Shown: positions 25,401 through 35,943 of the stretch, piece after piece
Layout of the letters: each line of letters starts with the position of its first letter
Numbering within the stretch: position 1 is the stretch's first letter
From: Micromussa lordhowensis
Lineage: Eukaryota; Cnidaria; Anthozoa; Scleractinia; Lobophylliidae
NCBI GenBank assembly: GCA_964020085.1
Contig: OZ026608.1
Span: 9,003,679-9,067,678 of the forward strand
Length of the DNA: 64,000 bases
Direction of reading: 5' to 3'
Made by a program: the position numbers and the translations under genes
Notes under the pieces: model-generated
What the model was told of the DNA's origin: nothing
What the model saw: the letters and a program-made list of their open reading frames with translations, nothing else
The model's database searches: none

Positions 25401-27692
25401 CAGCGCGAATTTGCTTTTGTTTTGTTTTTCTATATAACAAATCACTTAACGACTGGTCCCGAGGGGAACAGTGAATTTTGTTTCCCTCGAATATCAACAT
25501 TGAGATTCTCGGGAAACAAAATCCACTGTTCCCCTCGGGACCAGTCATTAACTGTTAATTATATAGCGAGTATATACAAAGCTCTATATCGCTTTAAAGT
25601 CGTGAAATTAAAACTAAATATAATGATTTAAACTAAATTAAGTAAAAACTTAAAGATAGAAATAATTATCTAAAAGCAATTCTGAAAAGATGAGCTTTTA
25701 AACGCGATTTTAACACGGCGACCGATGGACGTAACTTAATTTCAAGAAGCAGATCGTTCCAGAATTTGGGGCGGCAACTGAGAAGGCTCTGTCACCGTAA
25801 GTTTTTAGACGTACCAGAGGGACTTCCAAAAGAAATTTTCCAGCAGATCTTAAACTCCTGTGAAAACAAATCTTATTGGATGGCATGCTTTGCCATTGAA
25901 AAATGTTTAAAATTAACTGGACCTTCGTTCCCCCATAAAAGCCGCACTTTCTGTCATGTTCGTTTTTAAACAAACATGACAAACCTATCGTTTCAGTCCA
26001 GGACTATTTTTGGATGGACCAAGACCATGTGACAAGCTAAAACAAAGAACCTATCAAAGCTGGCTGAAGATGGCTAACGACTTACTCACTTAAAAGAACG
26101 TCAATATTTTCCCGCGATAAGACTGATTTATTGTTTTTGATTTCTTTCTTGGCCACTTTTAACCTCAAAGAATTTGCTGCCATAAGACTTGTGTTAGCGT
26201 CTCCCTCGACTTATTTCCTGGGTTCCTGTATTTAGAACTACTCATTACAAAGAGGAAGCGAGCACTTGCTGATAAAAACAACGTACAAAATGCAGCTTAC
26301 CTTGGTTGTTCACATAGCCTGGATATTTAGAAAATGCAGCTTGTAATACTTTAATAACGTCGTCCAATGCATTGTTTTCATGATACAACTAAGCAAAATA
26401 TTTAAAACGACTAGTGTTAAACTTACAGGAAGTGTGTGTCTAAAAAAAATCACAGTGCAGCCCCAAGCATTGTTCTTTGCCACAGTGGAGCTCAAAATAG
26501 TGTTTATTCTCAAACTGATGACATTATTATTATAATAATAATTTTTATTTATTTTTCTCCCGTTCTCATATGATTAGTTTCAATTGAGAGGATATCTCAA
26601 GCAATCAAGACAGTTGTGCACAGTATTTTCAACTCTGCTGTGTGAAACACCCTCTTTTGTGTTCAAGTTACACTGAAGTACTACATAATAATTTTATTGG
26701 GTTAAAATGCTTGGTAAGTAAGTAAGTCACAATTACAATGCAAAATAGTTTGTGATTGATTTGCTTGCATTTCAATATGAACGCATGTTTGTGACTAGAC
26801 ATGTATGTAGTGAGTGCCAGCCCAAAGTGACATGATGTAATATATCAAACACGAAAGACCGTGTTTGACCACATTTCCAAACACTGAGAAGAGAGTTGAA
26901 AATATTCGTGCAGTGGAGTATTTTTAATGAACTTTGAGGTGTTTGAAAATGTGGTCAAACACTGTCTGGAGTGTTTGATATATCTTCTCAATCGAAACTA
27001 AAACTAAAGAGAAAACAGAGAAATAAAATCGTAAAAAATCTATGCTAAATACATGTAATTAAGATCAGATATCCAAACACTGTCATAGCCATCATTTCCT
27101 TTGCTTAAACTAGATGAATTATTAATGCGTTTGACAATTTTACACCCAAAATGAACTCGACAATGGGCAGAGATCGAACGATTTAGCAGCTGGCAAAGTC
27201 AAACAACACTGAACAGAGGAAAGGAGAAGAAACAGTATTGTTTGTCCTGAACTTGCTTCTGACAGTTTTTTAAAGCATCAAAGAAATCTGTAAGCACTGG
27301 CCATTTGGGCAAGAACTTTTATGATTATCAGTTAACCTTTAACACACCAGTAACCAGGCTTTTAGCAAGATGGGTGTCGAGGCATCCTGTGTTCGGCCAC
27401 TCGTTAAAGGAAATCTTTTTTTGCATATTTTGCCTTAGAAATTGTTCATTTGAGCAGGCACTAATAGCACATTTTGGACGCCCATTTTTCAAATCCTGGC
27501 TAAAAGCCTGCCAGTAACACACCTCTTAGTAACACATGAAATAAAAAAAAAAACTTGTTTGCTTACTGTACAAAAAGTTAAGTATTGCATCTTACCTTTG
27601 CCATCTCACAAGACAGATCAATATATTTTGCTCCATCATCCTCTGGCACAGCCTACAAACCAAGGAGAGTTACATTATAATTATAACAATAA

Positions 27693-27724
<32 letters not shown>

Positions 27725-28124
27725 TATTGATTAAAACCACATGCATAATTTACCATAACCGGTAAATCAATGAGTTTTTCCCTTAAAAAGTAATCTGTTA
27801 CCTAGACGTACATGACTGTATCACCTTAAGAGCTGCTTCATAACATTCCAGAGCTTTCTTTCGATCTCCCATCTGATAACACAAGGCTGCTCTGTCCAAC
27901 AGAATGTTCACATTCGATGGGTCCAGCTTCAGAGCTAGAAGATTATAACAAGTACAAACGTAGTTAAATTGATTATAGGCAGAGACCTTTTTTGCATCCA
28001 GCGAGATAAAAAATATTAACAACAAACTTAAAAGTTGTTCAATGTTCACTTGAGTTGAAAACACTGATTGCCCAAAAATTTAAACATCCAACTCTGGTAA
28101 AAAATAACTAGGTTAACACTCTTC

Positions 28125-28157
<33 letters not shown>

Positions 28158-31100
28158 CTCTAGTGCGCACGCTATTCATTGGTCACGCGCGTGCCACGTC
28201 ATTTTCAAGCGCGCGCACCGAGTCGAAAACTTAACAAAATATAGAGCTGATGACCTTTGCGTTAACTTGGTGAGCGAATATTTTTGTTGGAAGCTCGGTG
28301 AGCCCCACTTTTTTTTTCGGCAGGTCACTTCCTTTTTTAACTCTCTACATTATACTAAAAAAACAAAAAAATCTGTGTGTGGGAAGTTGTAATTATTTGT
28401 CATATACTATTAAAAAAGGGTCGAATTGGTACATGGAGACAGGTGTGCATGACTTAGAAGTTGTCTTTTTTAAGGCTAATTCTAGCAGATTTAATGACAT
28501 ATGTAGCAAAGATCTATCAATTAGGCCTATATAAGCCGTGTTAAACACTCATAGCTTAGAGATGATTCTTCAACTTAAATATATGCCGATAGTAATGAAT
28601 CCGGCCAGAATCGCCTCGAATGACTGAGAATCGTAGAAATGCTATGGTCTGAGCTACGCTTTATCTTGAAAACGAGTTCGGTGACCCCCGATTTTTTTAC
28701 GTTTTTATCTAATCTTATCATTTTCTACCGTCAGTCAAAGTTTTAAAAAAATCTGTGTGTGGGAAGTTTTTGGGCGCGAACGTCCTTAAGATCATTCATT
28801 TAAAGTTAAAATTAAGGGAGTTTCAAACAGGTTTTACTATTGTTATGAACAGAACATGTTCACCAATGATTGGGGATATTTTGATACCATCATTAATTAT
28901 TCCAAAGAGCAGGGTTAATGATAGTAAGCATAAGTGCTGCAAAGTGTCGGAAACTACAGCCACATAAAAAATGGCTACCTACATGTAATTTCCTTTCAAG
29001 AAGTTTTACAAAGATTCAAACTTTGTCAAAACTACAACTGTACTACTGAAACGTCAAGGGCATTGCAGCACACCTTATTTTGATGAATTCATGAATTCAA
29101 TATACTAGCTTAGTTTGTGTTACCTTGGTTATAACAAGTTAAAGCCTGATCAAAGTTATTCTGTTCAAGGGACATCATTGCCAGCTTTAACCATTCTTCC
29201 ACGTCTCCTGACTTGCTTAGATAGGCAGCAATTAGGAAAAACTGTATATAATGCAAAACATAGTCATTAACATTGACTTTTTTTTTTTTTCTATTTAACA
29301 TTGACTTGTTAATTAATATATACATGTAATTCACTTCAGCAGAGCTCCAGTGAATGTTTACTACTGCAAAGAGTAATTTAACCCATTGACTCCCGGAGCT
29401 TTTTGCCAAAATCGCATTTTTTGGACATTTGGCAGATGTTCAGCCGGAATATGAGCCAAATTAGCTCCAATCTACTCAAAAAGACATTTTGCAACATGGT
29501 AGCTTGCCTTTCTTTCCACTAGCCCGCAGTTCACTACATTTTTGCTCGGCATGCACGGAAATCAAAATATGGAGTTTTTTGACAAGAAAGTAGGCTCTTT
29601 GTTTTTTTTGTTTGTTTTTTTTTTCACCTTTCCTTTTTCTCCTTCTCTTATCCTTTTGCGGCAGTAATTGACCTTCTATTGGGCTTGCTTCCAGCTCAAA
29701 AATTTCTGAGAAAGCATCGTTGAGACAAGCAATTTTTACTATGGAGTACCGGTAGCTTAATGTAGTCGCAGGAAATTTTGATCCACATTTTTCACAAAAA
29801 TTTCTAAGCATATTCATGCATATCTCAGGCTCCATTGAGCTGATCATTCTGATCTTGGTATCATTGGAAAGATTGTTTCCTCCTGCAAACCTGTATAGAT
29901 GATGTCAACTTTGGTCAAAGGTGATGATGTCAGAAGTGGAACAAAGGCCAACACTCATCACAGCCAGTTACGGGCGGCACAGGAGTCAATGGGTTAACAT
30001 ATCAGTCAGAGTTTTCCAACCCCATAGCAGTTGGGTGAATTTCACTAAAGTACAAGTACAGCAGCAAATGCCATTCTCCAGTACCAGACAAAGCACATAG
30101 TTTTTGTCAATAAGTTGCTTAGAAACTGATTGATAATGTCTGCAGGTTTCCCAGGCCTGTAGTCTTTAGTACAGTGCGCATGTACCTGCACTATTCTTTA
30201 ACTGGATAATATAAAATGGAGACTGGATTGAGCGCTTCCATAAAGTTTACTAAAAAACAATTTATCCAAACTGGCAGTGGAAATGGCCTATTAAAAGTAA
30301 AGTACATTGTACCTGAAGTGCCTTGTCTTGGTCCCCTTGTTCCTCGTACATCATTCCTAACGTCTGGAAAGGTTCTGAACACTTAGGAACTGAAAAAATA
30401 CATGTATCATCCAGTTCAAAATTTTGGGCAAAGCAGGATAGTATCTTAAAGTGCAAGGCGGTGAAAACTTTAAATTTTAGTTAGTTCTCTCAGGAGGTGC
30501 AACTTTTGCTACCCACCCACCCATATGCAAGGAGAGGTTTCATGTTAAATTGCTCACCAGACATTAGTTACATTTGCTATATTACCTCCACCAATGTTAT
30601 CATCCCGTCCCACAAGCAAGAGTATTAGATCTCTCTATAGCCTGCTGCAGGCTCTTGGTCAGCAGGGAAGATTGAACATTTGATGAAAGAAAAATGAGGG
30701 GGTCAGGAAAACGGAAAAGGAAGGGTGGGAGAGCCTGTAAGCATTGTTTCAAATACCTGATTTTGTAGTGATACTTCAAGTATGTCACGGCAAAGATATT
30801 ACCAGTGAGAAGTTGCTTCTGTTCTTTCACCAAATGGAAATTAGATTACATTTATTTCCTTGATTCATCCGGACTTGTAGCTTTTGTTTCACAAATAAAT
30901 ATTTCTTGGTCTTGAGCCAAAATACAGGTAAATCCATTTTTGAAGGGTCTAAATTACGACCACCAAATATCTTGTAATTTTAATTACCATAAACACCAGC
31001 GTAAAGGCCGCACCCTTTTGCTCAAAATTTTCATATAAAATCAGGGATGTGGCTTATCTGCGAGAACATCTAGACACCATGCCGTAAATTTGCATAAATT

Positions 31101-34100
31101 AACTGGTTTTAGCAAAAATCTCAGCGAAAAGGTGGCTCCTAAATGAGCCGTTTTTGTGTGAGCTTACACAATGATTAAACCTTCTTCGTTAAAAGAGCTT
31201 TCAACCGGTTTAACATTGCCTTTCTTGAGCAGATGAACTTCACTCGGTAGGGAATCTCCATTCCACCACAAAGTTGTTTACAATGTCGACGATGGCCGCT
31301 CACTTCGACAGAAATCAATCCACCATGAGCGAGAAAATACCTCATCAAATGCCTGGTTACTAAGCTACAAATGAACTGAAACGTTCCTCAGGTGTTGTTG
31401 TAGGTAAATTCTATTGAGAAATAGACAGGAATGAAAAATACTGGATTAAAAATGCCAGAGAAATATCAAATTTATGTCTGAGTCGGATTTTCGTACTATT
31501 AGAGAGCCAAAATTATAGGTAAAAGTTTAAGCATTCTCTGTTTTAAATGTTAGTGAGTTAATGTGTGAGTTGACACGTGCAAGAAACTTGAAGAAACAAT
31601 GCTCTGTCAAGACTCCACTTTTGTTTTATTTCAATTTCTTTCAAATTTTTTTTCCAAAATCTGTTGCCAAACTCGGGGTGCGGCTTATAAAATAATAATA
31701 ATAACAATCTTTAATGAGGAAACTTTTTCACTAAAAAGTGGTTTACAAAAAGGACCTCGAAAATTAAAAATTAAAAATTTACAATGAATAAAAATGCTAA
31801 AAGATGCTACTAAAAACTAATGTATCTTATGTGTAATACAAAACTTAAATCAATGAATTAAAAATCTGACGCTTCAAAATATTTACATTATCAGAGGCTC
31901 GTATAGTTTTGTCCAGCGAGTTAAAATCATTTACAGCATGATAGCCAGTTCTTTGTTTACCCCAGTTTCTTTTAACGGATGGAATTTTGAGGTTTGCTTT
32001 ATTTCTTGTGTTGTAACTATGCTGTTCTTGCTGAGTGACTAATGTTAATTCGTGATGCGTGAGACCATAAAGACATTTATATACAGTGTAGTTAACGCAT
32101 CAGACGCAGAAGAATACAGTGGTCGATCTAATATTATTTTAGCCGCCTTATTTTGAAGCACTTGCAAACTAGACATTAAAGTTACATTATGTTTGTCTCC
32201 CCAAACTAAATCAGCATACTCGAATAAGGGCATATACAAGGCTTTTATAAAAAAGTATACGCGCTTTAAACGGTAACAAATGCTTAATGCGTCTAAGTAG
32301 GCCAAGCCTTTGATTAACTTTCCCTGCCATGTATTCGACATGTATTCGACATCTGCGAGTGCGGCTTATACGCCGGTGTTTACGGTATTATATTTTTAGT
32401 CCAAGGCCCTTCTGGATATCAGCCTCGTTGCTGAATGGGCCATCCTGACAAAATAAAGTTTACTTTAACTTTACTCCCCCCTCCCTTGCCCTCCTTGGCC
32501 ACCACTATAATCGCAATCAGAATAGTATTCCGCTTGCTGCTCCGCTTGCTGTGCAAATTCCTCCTGCTTCTTTATTCTAACTTGAAAGCTCTGTTAGGTC
32601 ACTAAGAATCCAGGGGAGATTTTCTAACTGGCCACCAAGCACTGGATTTAATTTTTTTGCCATGCTCAGTTAAGCCCCTTCAAGAAACAAGAATCAGCCA
32701 ATAAAATTGTCAAGAAATTATTGTTCAGTACCTTGCCGAATTAACTCCATACATATTCCCTTTGCTTCTTCGATTTCTCCTCTAGCCCACAGAATGTTAG
32801 CTTGACCCATGGTTTTCTTCAATTTCAGTGGTAATTCAAACAGTTTTCGTCGTGGAACTCTCCGTTGCTTTTGCATTGGAATCTCCTCCATAAATTCGTC
32901 AACACCTGTGCCTCCATGTTTCTTTGCACTTTTCGCAGCTGCACGTTGCAGTAAGAGATCTGTCATTTTAACAGGGGCTTGAGATTTCTTTGCTGGCTCT
33001 GAGTTTAACATATCAGTATTTAGATCACTATCCGTGGTAGGGTATTGTAGTTCTTCTGAAATGCTGATCCCTGCTTCAGCCGAGTCTACATTTCCTATTT
33101 CTGCCAGTCTAGCAAAAATTGGATCTGATACAAGAACAGTTATCATCCCTAAAAAGAAAACATAAAGGAAGTGAGATATTAAAGACAAAACTTACAGTAC
33201 AGTTGAAACCTGGTAATTTGAACTCGGTTATTTTGAATCCCCCATTATTTCGAACTCAAAACCTTTTCCCTTGCATTGGCTCTTCAGTCATTTACTATCA
33301 GCTATATTGAACACCCGCAATTTCAACCTATTTTTCATTTCCCCTTAGAGTTAGAAATAGGGATTCAACTTTTTTTAAAAGTAGGGCATCCCAATCAACA
33401 ATGCGTAGAAATACAGTCCTGTACACCCTTTCAAGGTACATATATTTTTCAACTTTTACTATTGGCCACGTAGAACAAATTTTAATGACACAGCTATGAT
33501 TTAAAGGAAACCTCCACTCTTAAAGAAAATGTCTTATGTCAAATTTCAGTTGAAAGCCCAGCGATGAGGGATCAGTGTCAGCAAAACAGGGTTTGCCTAT
33601 CACCTATATTTACTTTTGGGTTTCCTGTGCACTGCCATCTTGGATTACATGACATCATATGGTTGCCCAATTGTTTCACACAAAAGATGCTCTGCTTACT
33701 AAGAATAGCGGCAACCAAATGACGTCACAAAATCCAAGATGGCGGTGCATGGGAAATCTAAAAGCGAAAATAGGCAATAACCTTAGCTCAATTTTTGTTA
33801 CTCTTGAGACAGTAATTACTTCAAACATTTTAAAGCCAACTTGTTGTAAGAGTGGAGGTTCCCTTTAAAGCTTTGTGAGCCAGAACATTTTACATGCTCT
33901 TGTCTCCAGCAAGGTCAAAAACAAAACTTAGAAAATCACAAAGCCTATGTAAAGTCACCCCACTCTGCTCAAGAAAAACTGGAGGGACTCACATGACATC
34001 TGTGTTTTACCATCTTGTTTAAGGCTTTGTGATCTTTGCCAGAATTTGTTGAAGATGGGCTCATTGGTTCATTGATCATTTGCCATTTAATAAAGTGCAA

Positions 34101-35742
34101 TGCATGGTTACTGTACATAAGTATAAATATGTTGTTAATACAAAAAAGACAAAAAAAACAGAAGTTAAATAGGGTGATTCCAGAAAATGTCCATACCCTA
34201 CCATGGGCGGCAAGAACATTTTAACCCCGGCCCCCTTGCCTTCAGAAATTCCAAAATGCTCTACCCCCCATGCCCTCTGAATTCCAAAAACGTTAACCCC
34301 TCCTCCCCTTCAGAATCTACAATTTTTTTTCCAGACCCCTTGGAATTCCTGTTTGACTGCTTAAAACTTCTAGCGAACAGGAAACTTGCGCTTTTTTCCC
34401 CCTTCCAAGAAAATTCTGCTCACAATTTTAGTCAAGCAAAAAGCAGCTCAAGTTTGTCAACATTTAATTCAGTGCACCGTCGATTTCCCTTCTAAGTGTT
34501 ATCTTAAAGTTGCGTACACCCGAGTAACACTTTTTGTTTTCCGTTCATTAGCTTCAAATTTTCAGGAAAGTAGATCATATTGATACAAGTGGAAGACAAT
34601 TAAAAGTAAAGTTCACGATGTGCTGGTCGTCACCTGCCATCTTGAAAACATTGTTCATTGAATAACTGCTGACCACTACTAATGCAGCCTACAAATCTGT
34701 CAGACATTCCATTTGGAAACGAGAGACTGGTGCGAGTTTTTTGCACGCAACAAGATCGATGATTGACAATTTTAGATCAGAAAGAAACACAGCCTTGTTT
34801 TATATTTATATTAAAAATATAACGATTATTATATTATATTAATCTAACGACTTATTCAACAACTTTAAGGCCTCTTTGATGTGAAGTTTGCTGCACAACC
34901 CATTCACTCGCTCATCTACGCTAACACCTGATCGCCCTTTATCCTGCTTCCACAATTGGTTTGTGGTTGATTTACAAAAGTTAACAGATCAGTGATTTCC
35001 AGCGAAGATTTTGCTTTCTTCCCAATCTGGGAATTCAGAGCTGAACCCCCTCCCCCTCCCCCATGCATTTGGAATTCCAGACTGTGTAACCCCCATGCCT
35101 TCAGAATTCCCAGTCCAAGAAACCCCCTCACCATCAAAATTCTAGGATGCTGCAAGTGATAGGGTATGGATATTTTTTGGAATAACACAATGAGAACATG
35201 GATTTCTAACAATGATAGTAAATAATAATTATAGGCAGACTGTCAGCAAAACTCCTCTACCACTTCTACCCCCCCCCCCCCACCCATGTATGCCCCGTGG
35301 GGAGGGGGGCTACATGTACGATACGATACGATACAACTTTATTTAACCACGCTAGCCACACACAAAAAAAGCTGGTTTCCAGGTGGGGCGTAGGTAAACA
35401 CTTTAGAATAAGTTAACATGTTTATCCACGTTAGTGCTAGTAAATTAAATTAAAAATGCTAGGCCTGGAAGTCTAGCAGTTTACATACAATAAAAACTAT
35501 TAAAAGCTAATTAACCTACCGGGAGATGCGTTATTGCGTTCGCTGGTATCAGCGCTTGTTTGAGATTCGCTAGCCTCGGCCATCTGTGCTTGTATTTCTT
35601 CCTCTCCATCTCTATCAACTTGCATGCTGTTGTCATCTTGCTCCGCATCGCCTGCTCCCACGCCGCCATCCTTAATCCACTCAGCAAAGCTTATCTCTCC
35701 ACGAACATATTTCATAAGAACAGAGACCCGTCTGTCCTCCAT
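10949..35742 (-). CDS. GTF3C3: General transcription factor 3C polypeptide 3 (TFIIIC102-type TPR subunit), 21 exons
   Basis: TFIIIC binds the A and B boxes of tRNA-type promoters and recruits TFIIIB for RNA polymerase III; this subunit is its TPR scaffold. Exons in transcript order: 35520-35742, 32732-33148, 30313-30389, 29124-29241, 27825-27934, 27596-27652, 26301-26388, 24934-24992, 22265-22504, 21957-22041, 20590-20651, 19241-19421, about 18147-18291, 16640-16769, 15185-15268, 14641-14711, 13405-13765, 12549-12673, 12370-12457, 12201-12292, 10949-11065. All use GT/AG and join in phase except exon 12 to 13, where one boundary is uncertain. The protein is about 976 residues (human about 886). 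The N terminus is acidic; TPRs start near residue 185 (GQANILWARGEIEEA, then QTLGMMYEEQGDQDKALQ). Other family blocks are VGDLYIDVGEAYAENG, LAPNHLDARLFLASLHQQLG, HNALVSGSYRFA and FAMHYYNKALE, ending HREAAFNLSLIYRASG. A polyadenylation signal lies at 10854-10859. Introns are crowded with transposon relics. Confidence 0.93.
11603..12191. repeat. Three tandem copies of a 198-bp hairpin-bearing unit
   Basis: Units start at 11603, 11801 and 11999 (AGAAAGCGTCACGCTCGATG), a period of 198 bp with only a few differences. Each contains the palindrome CGAGGACTATTGCTAATAGT followed by CCTCG, and an ACTAGTTGGGTGAAACTAAA segment. Diverged relatives are at about 11340-11540 and 15665-15850. The array fills the last intron of the TFIIIC gene and stops 9 bp before exon 20. 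Confidence 0.85.
12960..13159. other. Assembly gap, 200 N
   Basis: Exactly 200 N, a placeholder length. It lies in the intron between GTF3C3 exons 17 (13405-13765) and 18 (12549-12673). Exon 17 ends one base into a codon and exon 18 supplies the other two, giving AIG followed by EYVRAF as in the family, so no coding exon is missing here. Confidence 0.95.
14030..14640. repeat. TTCG-type minisatellite with higher-order period of about 175 bp
   Basis: Long runs of TTCGTTCGTTCG with variants (TTTG, CTCG, CTTT, CATC). A marker GCCTGTTCGTTCG recurs near 14185, 14328 and 14503, giving spacings of 143 and 175 bp. The array touches the donor site of GTF3C3 exon 16 (14641-14711). The Ser/Arg/Phe/Val-rich plus-strand frame through it is an artefact of the repeat. 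Confidence 0.9.
15465..15585. repeat. Fold-back repeat (family C), copy 1
   Basis: Shares ATCAAACACGAGAGACAGTG, CCAAACACCGAGAAGAGAGT and GAGGTGTTTGGATA with the longer copy at 26841-26983. Its arms pair as CGGGATATCCAAACAC against GTGTTTGGATAGCCG. Intronic, non-coding. Confidence 0.65.
16310..16425. repeat. Fold-back element
   Basis: Inverted arms of about 48 bp beginning ACAATTATTCCACTCGCACT. The core GGATATGAGATGAT with AGCCAAC is mirrored on the other side around a centre near 16365. It lies in the intron between GTF3C3 exons 15 and 14. Confidence 0.75.
18612..19013. mobile_element. MITE with imperfect terminal inverted repeats
   Basis: The left end AGGCGGGTTTTCATTTGCGA, then CAGAGTC, mirrors the right end (GACTCTGTAGGTAGTAAAAA, then CCAGCCT). 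An inner hairpin pairs GAAGCAGAAGCGGAAG with CTTTCGCTTCTGCTTG around CCAATCACAA. About 400 bp, no coding potential. Intronic in GTF3C3. Confidence 0.6.
19577..19754. repeat. MITE / fold-back element
   Basis: The left end AATAGACCATTTCCGAGTTA, then CCTAAAGCC, is mirrored at the right by GGCTAAAGGTAATTCGGAAA, then TGGCCTATT. The centre holds CATATGAAAATGAG and its complement. The TGGCCTATT end also occurs at about 30286 and 47450, suggesting an abundant family. Confidence 0.65.
21262..21791. mobile_element. TTAA-flanked MITE
   Basis: TTAA at 21258-21261 and 21792-21795 brackets inverted ends AGTGCCCATGTCGTCAATTT on the left and AGTGCCGTGTCATCAAAATT on the right (minus strand). Long subterminal arms (TTCTGCGAAAGAAAAATTCG against its complement) also pair. 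The length is 530 bp, in the GTF3C3 intron between exons 11 and 10. Confidence 0.7.
22536..24057. mobile_element. DNA transposon relic with a SAP-like open frame
   Basis: Inverted ends GGAACCGTTCATAGTTTATG and, on the other strand, GGGACCGTTCATTTTTTTAT bound 1.5 kb, with subterminal runs of G/C tracts (GGGGGGTCAT). Inside on the plus strand near 23352-23642 a frame encodes SIPELYKYLNNCGLKQHLKS, then SKSEEVKAIVRH, which has the look of a SAP-type DNA-binding motif, followed by an acidic stretch (DSSETDESDNDEYDSD). A stop just upstream in the neighbouring frame suggests a frameshifted remnant. I do not assign a superfamily. Confidence 0.5.
24358..24436 (-). mobile_element. Second tRNA-like SINE head
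   Basis: On the minus strand, GGTGAGAGCGCTCGCTTTCC resembles an A box and GGGTTCATTTCC a degenerate B box, so a tRNA-derived head is likely. It differs from the SINE immediately downstream at 24483 and runs the opposite way. Confidence 0.5.
24483..24850 (+). mobile_element. tRNA-derived SINE, plus strand
   Basis: The head has GGTTAGTGCGCTCGACTCCA and the B box GGTTCGAGCCC. The body contains GTGTATAAATGGGCATCGGC and TAGCATCCCATTC, and the tail CTACAGAAACTGGGATAAGC and GATGAGCCACTTGGCTC. It matches the copy at 877-1118 but has an extra internal segment (about 24700-24790). Intronic in GTF3C3, opposite strand. Confidence 0.75.
25446..25551. repeat. Near-perfect fold-back element
   Basis: Arms of about 40 bp: TTAACGACTGGTCCCGAGGG, then GAACAGTG, is mirrored by CACTGTTCCCCTCGGGACCA, then GTCATTAA. 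Loop of about 25 bp. Intronic. Confidence 0.8.
25640..25840 (-). mobile_element. LINE ORF2 C-terminal relic (CR1/L2-like)
   Basis: On the minus strand the translation reads EVPLVRLKTYGDRAFSVAAP, then, after a one-base frame change, WNDLLLEIKLRPSVAVLKSR and LKAHLF. The order (R..YG.RAFS..AP..WN.LP-like, then ..LK..LK.HLF) is the typical end of reverse-transcriptase ORFs in CR1/L2/Jockey-type non-LTR elements. Frameshifted and 5'-truncated. Confidence 0.7.
26841..26983. repeat. Fold-back repeat (family C), copy 2
   Basis: ATATCAAACACGAAAGACCG, then TGTTTGACCACATTT, is mirrored by AATGTGGTCAAACACTGTCT, then GGAGTGTTTGATAT. The middle GAGAAGAGAGTTGAAAAT is shared with copy 1 at 15465-15585. Confidence 0.75.
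28129..28785. mobile_element. TTAA-flanked MITE, 657 bp
   Basis: TTAA at 28125-28128 and 28786-28789 flanks perfect inverted ends GGACGTTCGCGCCCA. A direct motif AAAAAATCTGTGTGTGGGAA occurs near 28370 and again near 28748. No coding potential. It sits in the GTF3C3 intron between exons 5 and 4. Confidence 0.8.
29382..29993. mobile_element. TTAA-flanked MITE, 612 bp
   Basis: TTAA at 29378-29381 and 29994-29997 flanks inverted ends CCCATTGACTCC. The interior is AT-rich with a lysine/arginine-rich minus-strand frame that I do not recognise and regard as chance. Located between GTF3C3 exons 4 and 3. Confidence 0.75.
30985..32387. mobile_element. TA-flanked DNA transposon relic interrupted by a LINE
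   Basis: Inverted ends read TACCATAAACACCAGCGTAA on the left and TACCGTAAACACCGGCGTAT on the right (minus strand), then GCCGCAC, with TA at both termini. A LINE fragment (31690-32341) is nested near the right end. A histone-type stem-loop look-alike lies at 31131-31158. Confidence 0.65.
31690..32341 (-). mobile_element. Nested non-LTR retrotransposon 3' fragment
   Basis: The minus-strand translation includes FIKALYMPLFEYADLVWGDK and LQVLQNKAAKIILDRP, the conserved region after the reverse-transcriptase core in CR1/L2/Jockey-like LINEs. Further down come HSYNTRNKANLKIPSVKRNW, GKQRTGYHAVNDFNSLD and a stop. The 3' terminus is an (ATT)n tract near 31690. Truncated at the 5' end. Confidence 0.75.
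33505..33864. mobile_element. TTAA-flanked MITE, 360 bp
   Basis: TTAA at 33501-33504 and 33865-33868 flanks inverted ends AGGAAACCTCCACTCTTA (left) and AGGGAACCTCCACTCTTA (right, minus strand). A second pair of inner motifs with ATGACATCA/TGACGTCA and CCAAGATGGC mirrors around the centre. It lies in GTF3C3 intron 1. Confidence 0.75.
34173..35187. mobile_element. MITE of about 1 kb with C-rich subterminal repeats
   Basis: The left end GTGATTCCAGAAAATGTCCA, then TACCCTA, mirrors the right end, which on the minus strand reads TGTTATTCCAAAAAATATCC, then ATACCCTA. Subterminal C-rich blocks (CCTTCAGAATTC-like) occur on both sides. GTF3C3 intron 1. Confidence 0.6.
35314..35350. repeat. Short (GATAC)n microsatellite
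   Basis: ACGATACGATACGATAC followed by AACTTTATTTAA. This may be the tail of a retroelement, but no body is recognised. Confidence 0.5.
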
Positions 35743-35943
35743 TTAACCGAGAAAATCTACTGGAAGACACAACGTTAACATCTGTCCGCCATCTTTGGCC
35801 TGGATGCTAAGTAAATGTTCATCCGGGGTGTTCTTGTGCATCGCAAAGCTCCATGGGATGGCAGGCTTCGTCAACCTTCAGCAAGCTCATTTATAACGCT
35901 TTGTTTGGATTTTCTGCTCGAAGTACACGCATTTCGTTCCCAA
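35743..35943. promoter_or_regulatory. Head-to-head promoter of GTF3C3 and the SRSF7-like gene
   Basis: Only 201 bp separate the two start codons, which face away from each other. There is no TATA box at a canonical place. CCGCCATCTT near 35788 matches the YY1-type motif often found in TATA-less housekeeping promoters. Co-expression is inference. Confidence 0.6.

Noticed and set aside
25292..25631. Overlapping frames on both strands around 25.3-25.6 kb
   Set aside because: They read through a fold-back palindrome, which mirrors the same sequence on both strands.
35815..35943. An N-terminal extension of the SRSF7-like protein from an upstream ATG
   Set aside because: The added residues have no similarity to SR proteins, and the RRM starts normally a few residues after the 35944 ATG.
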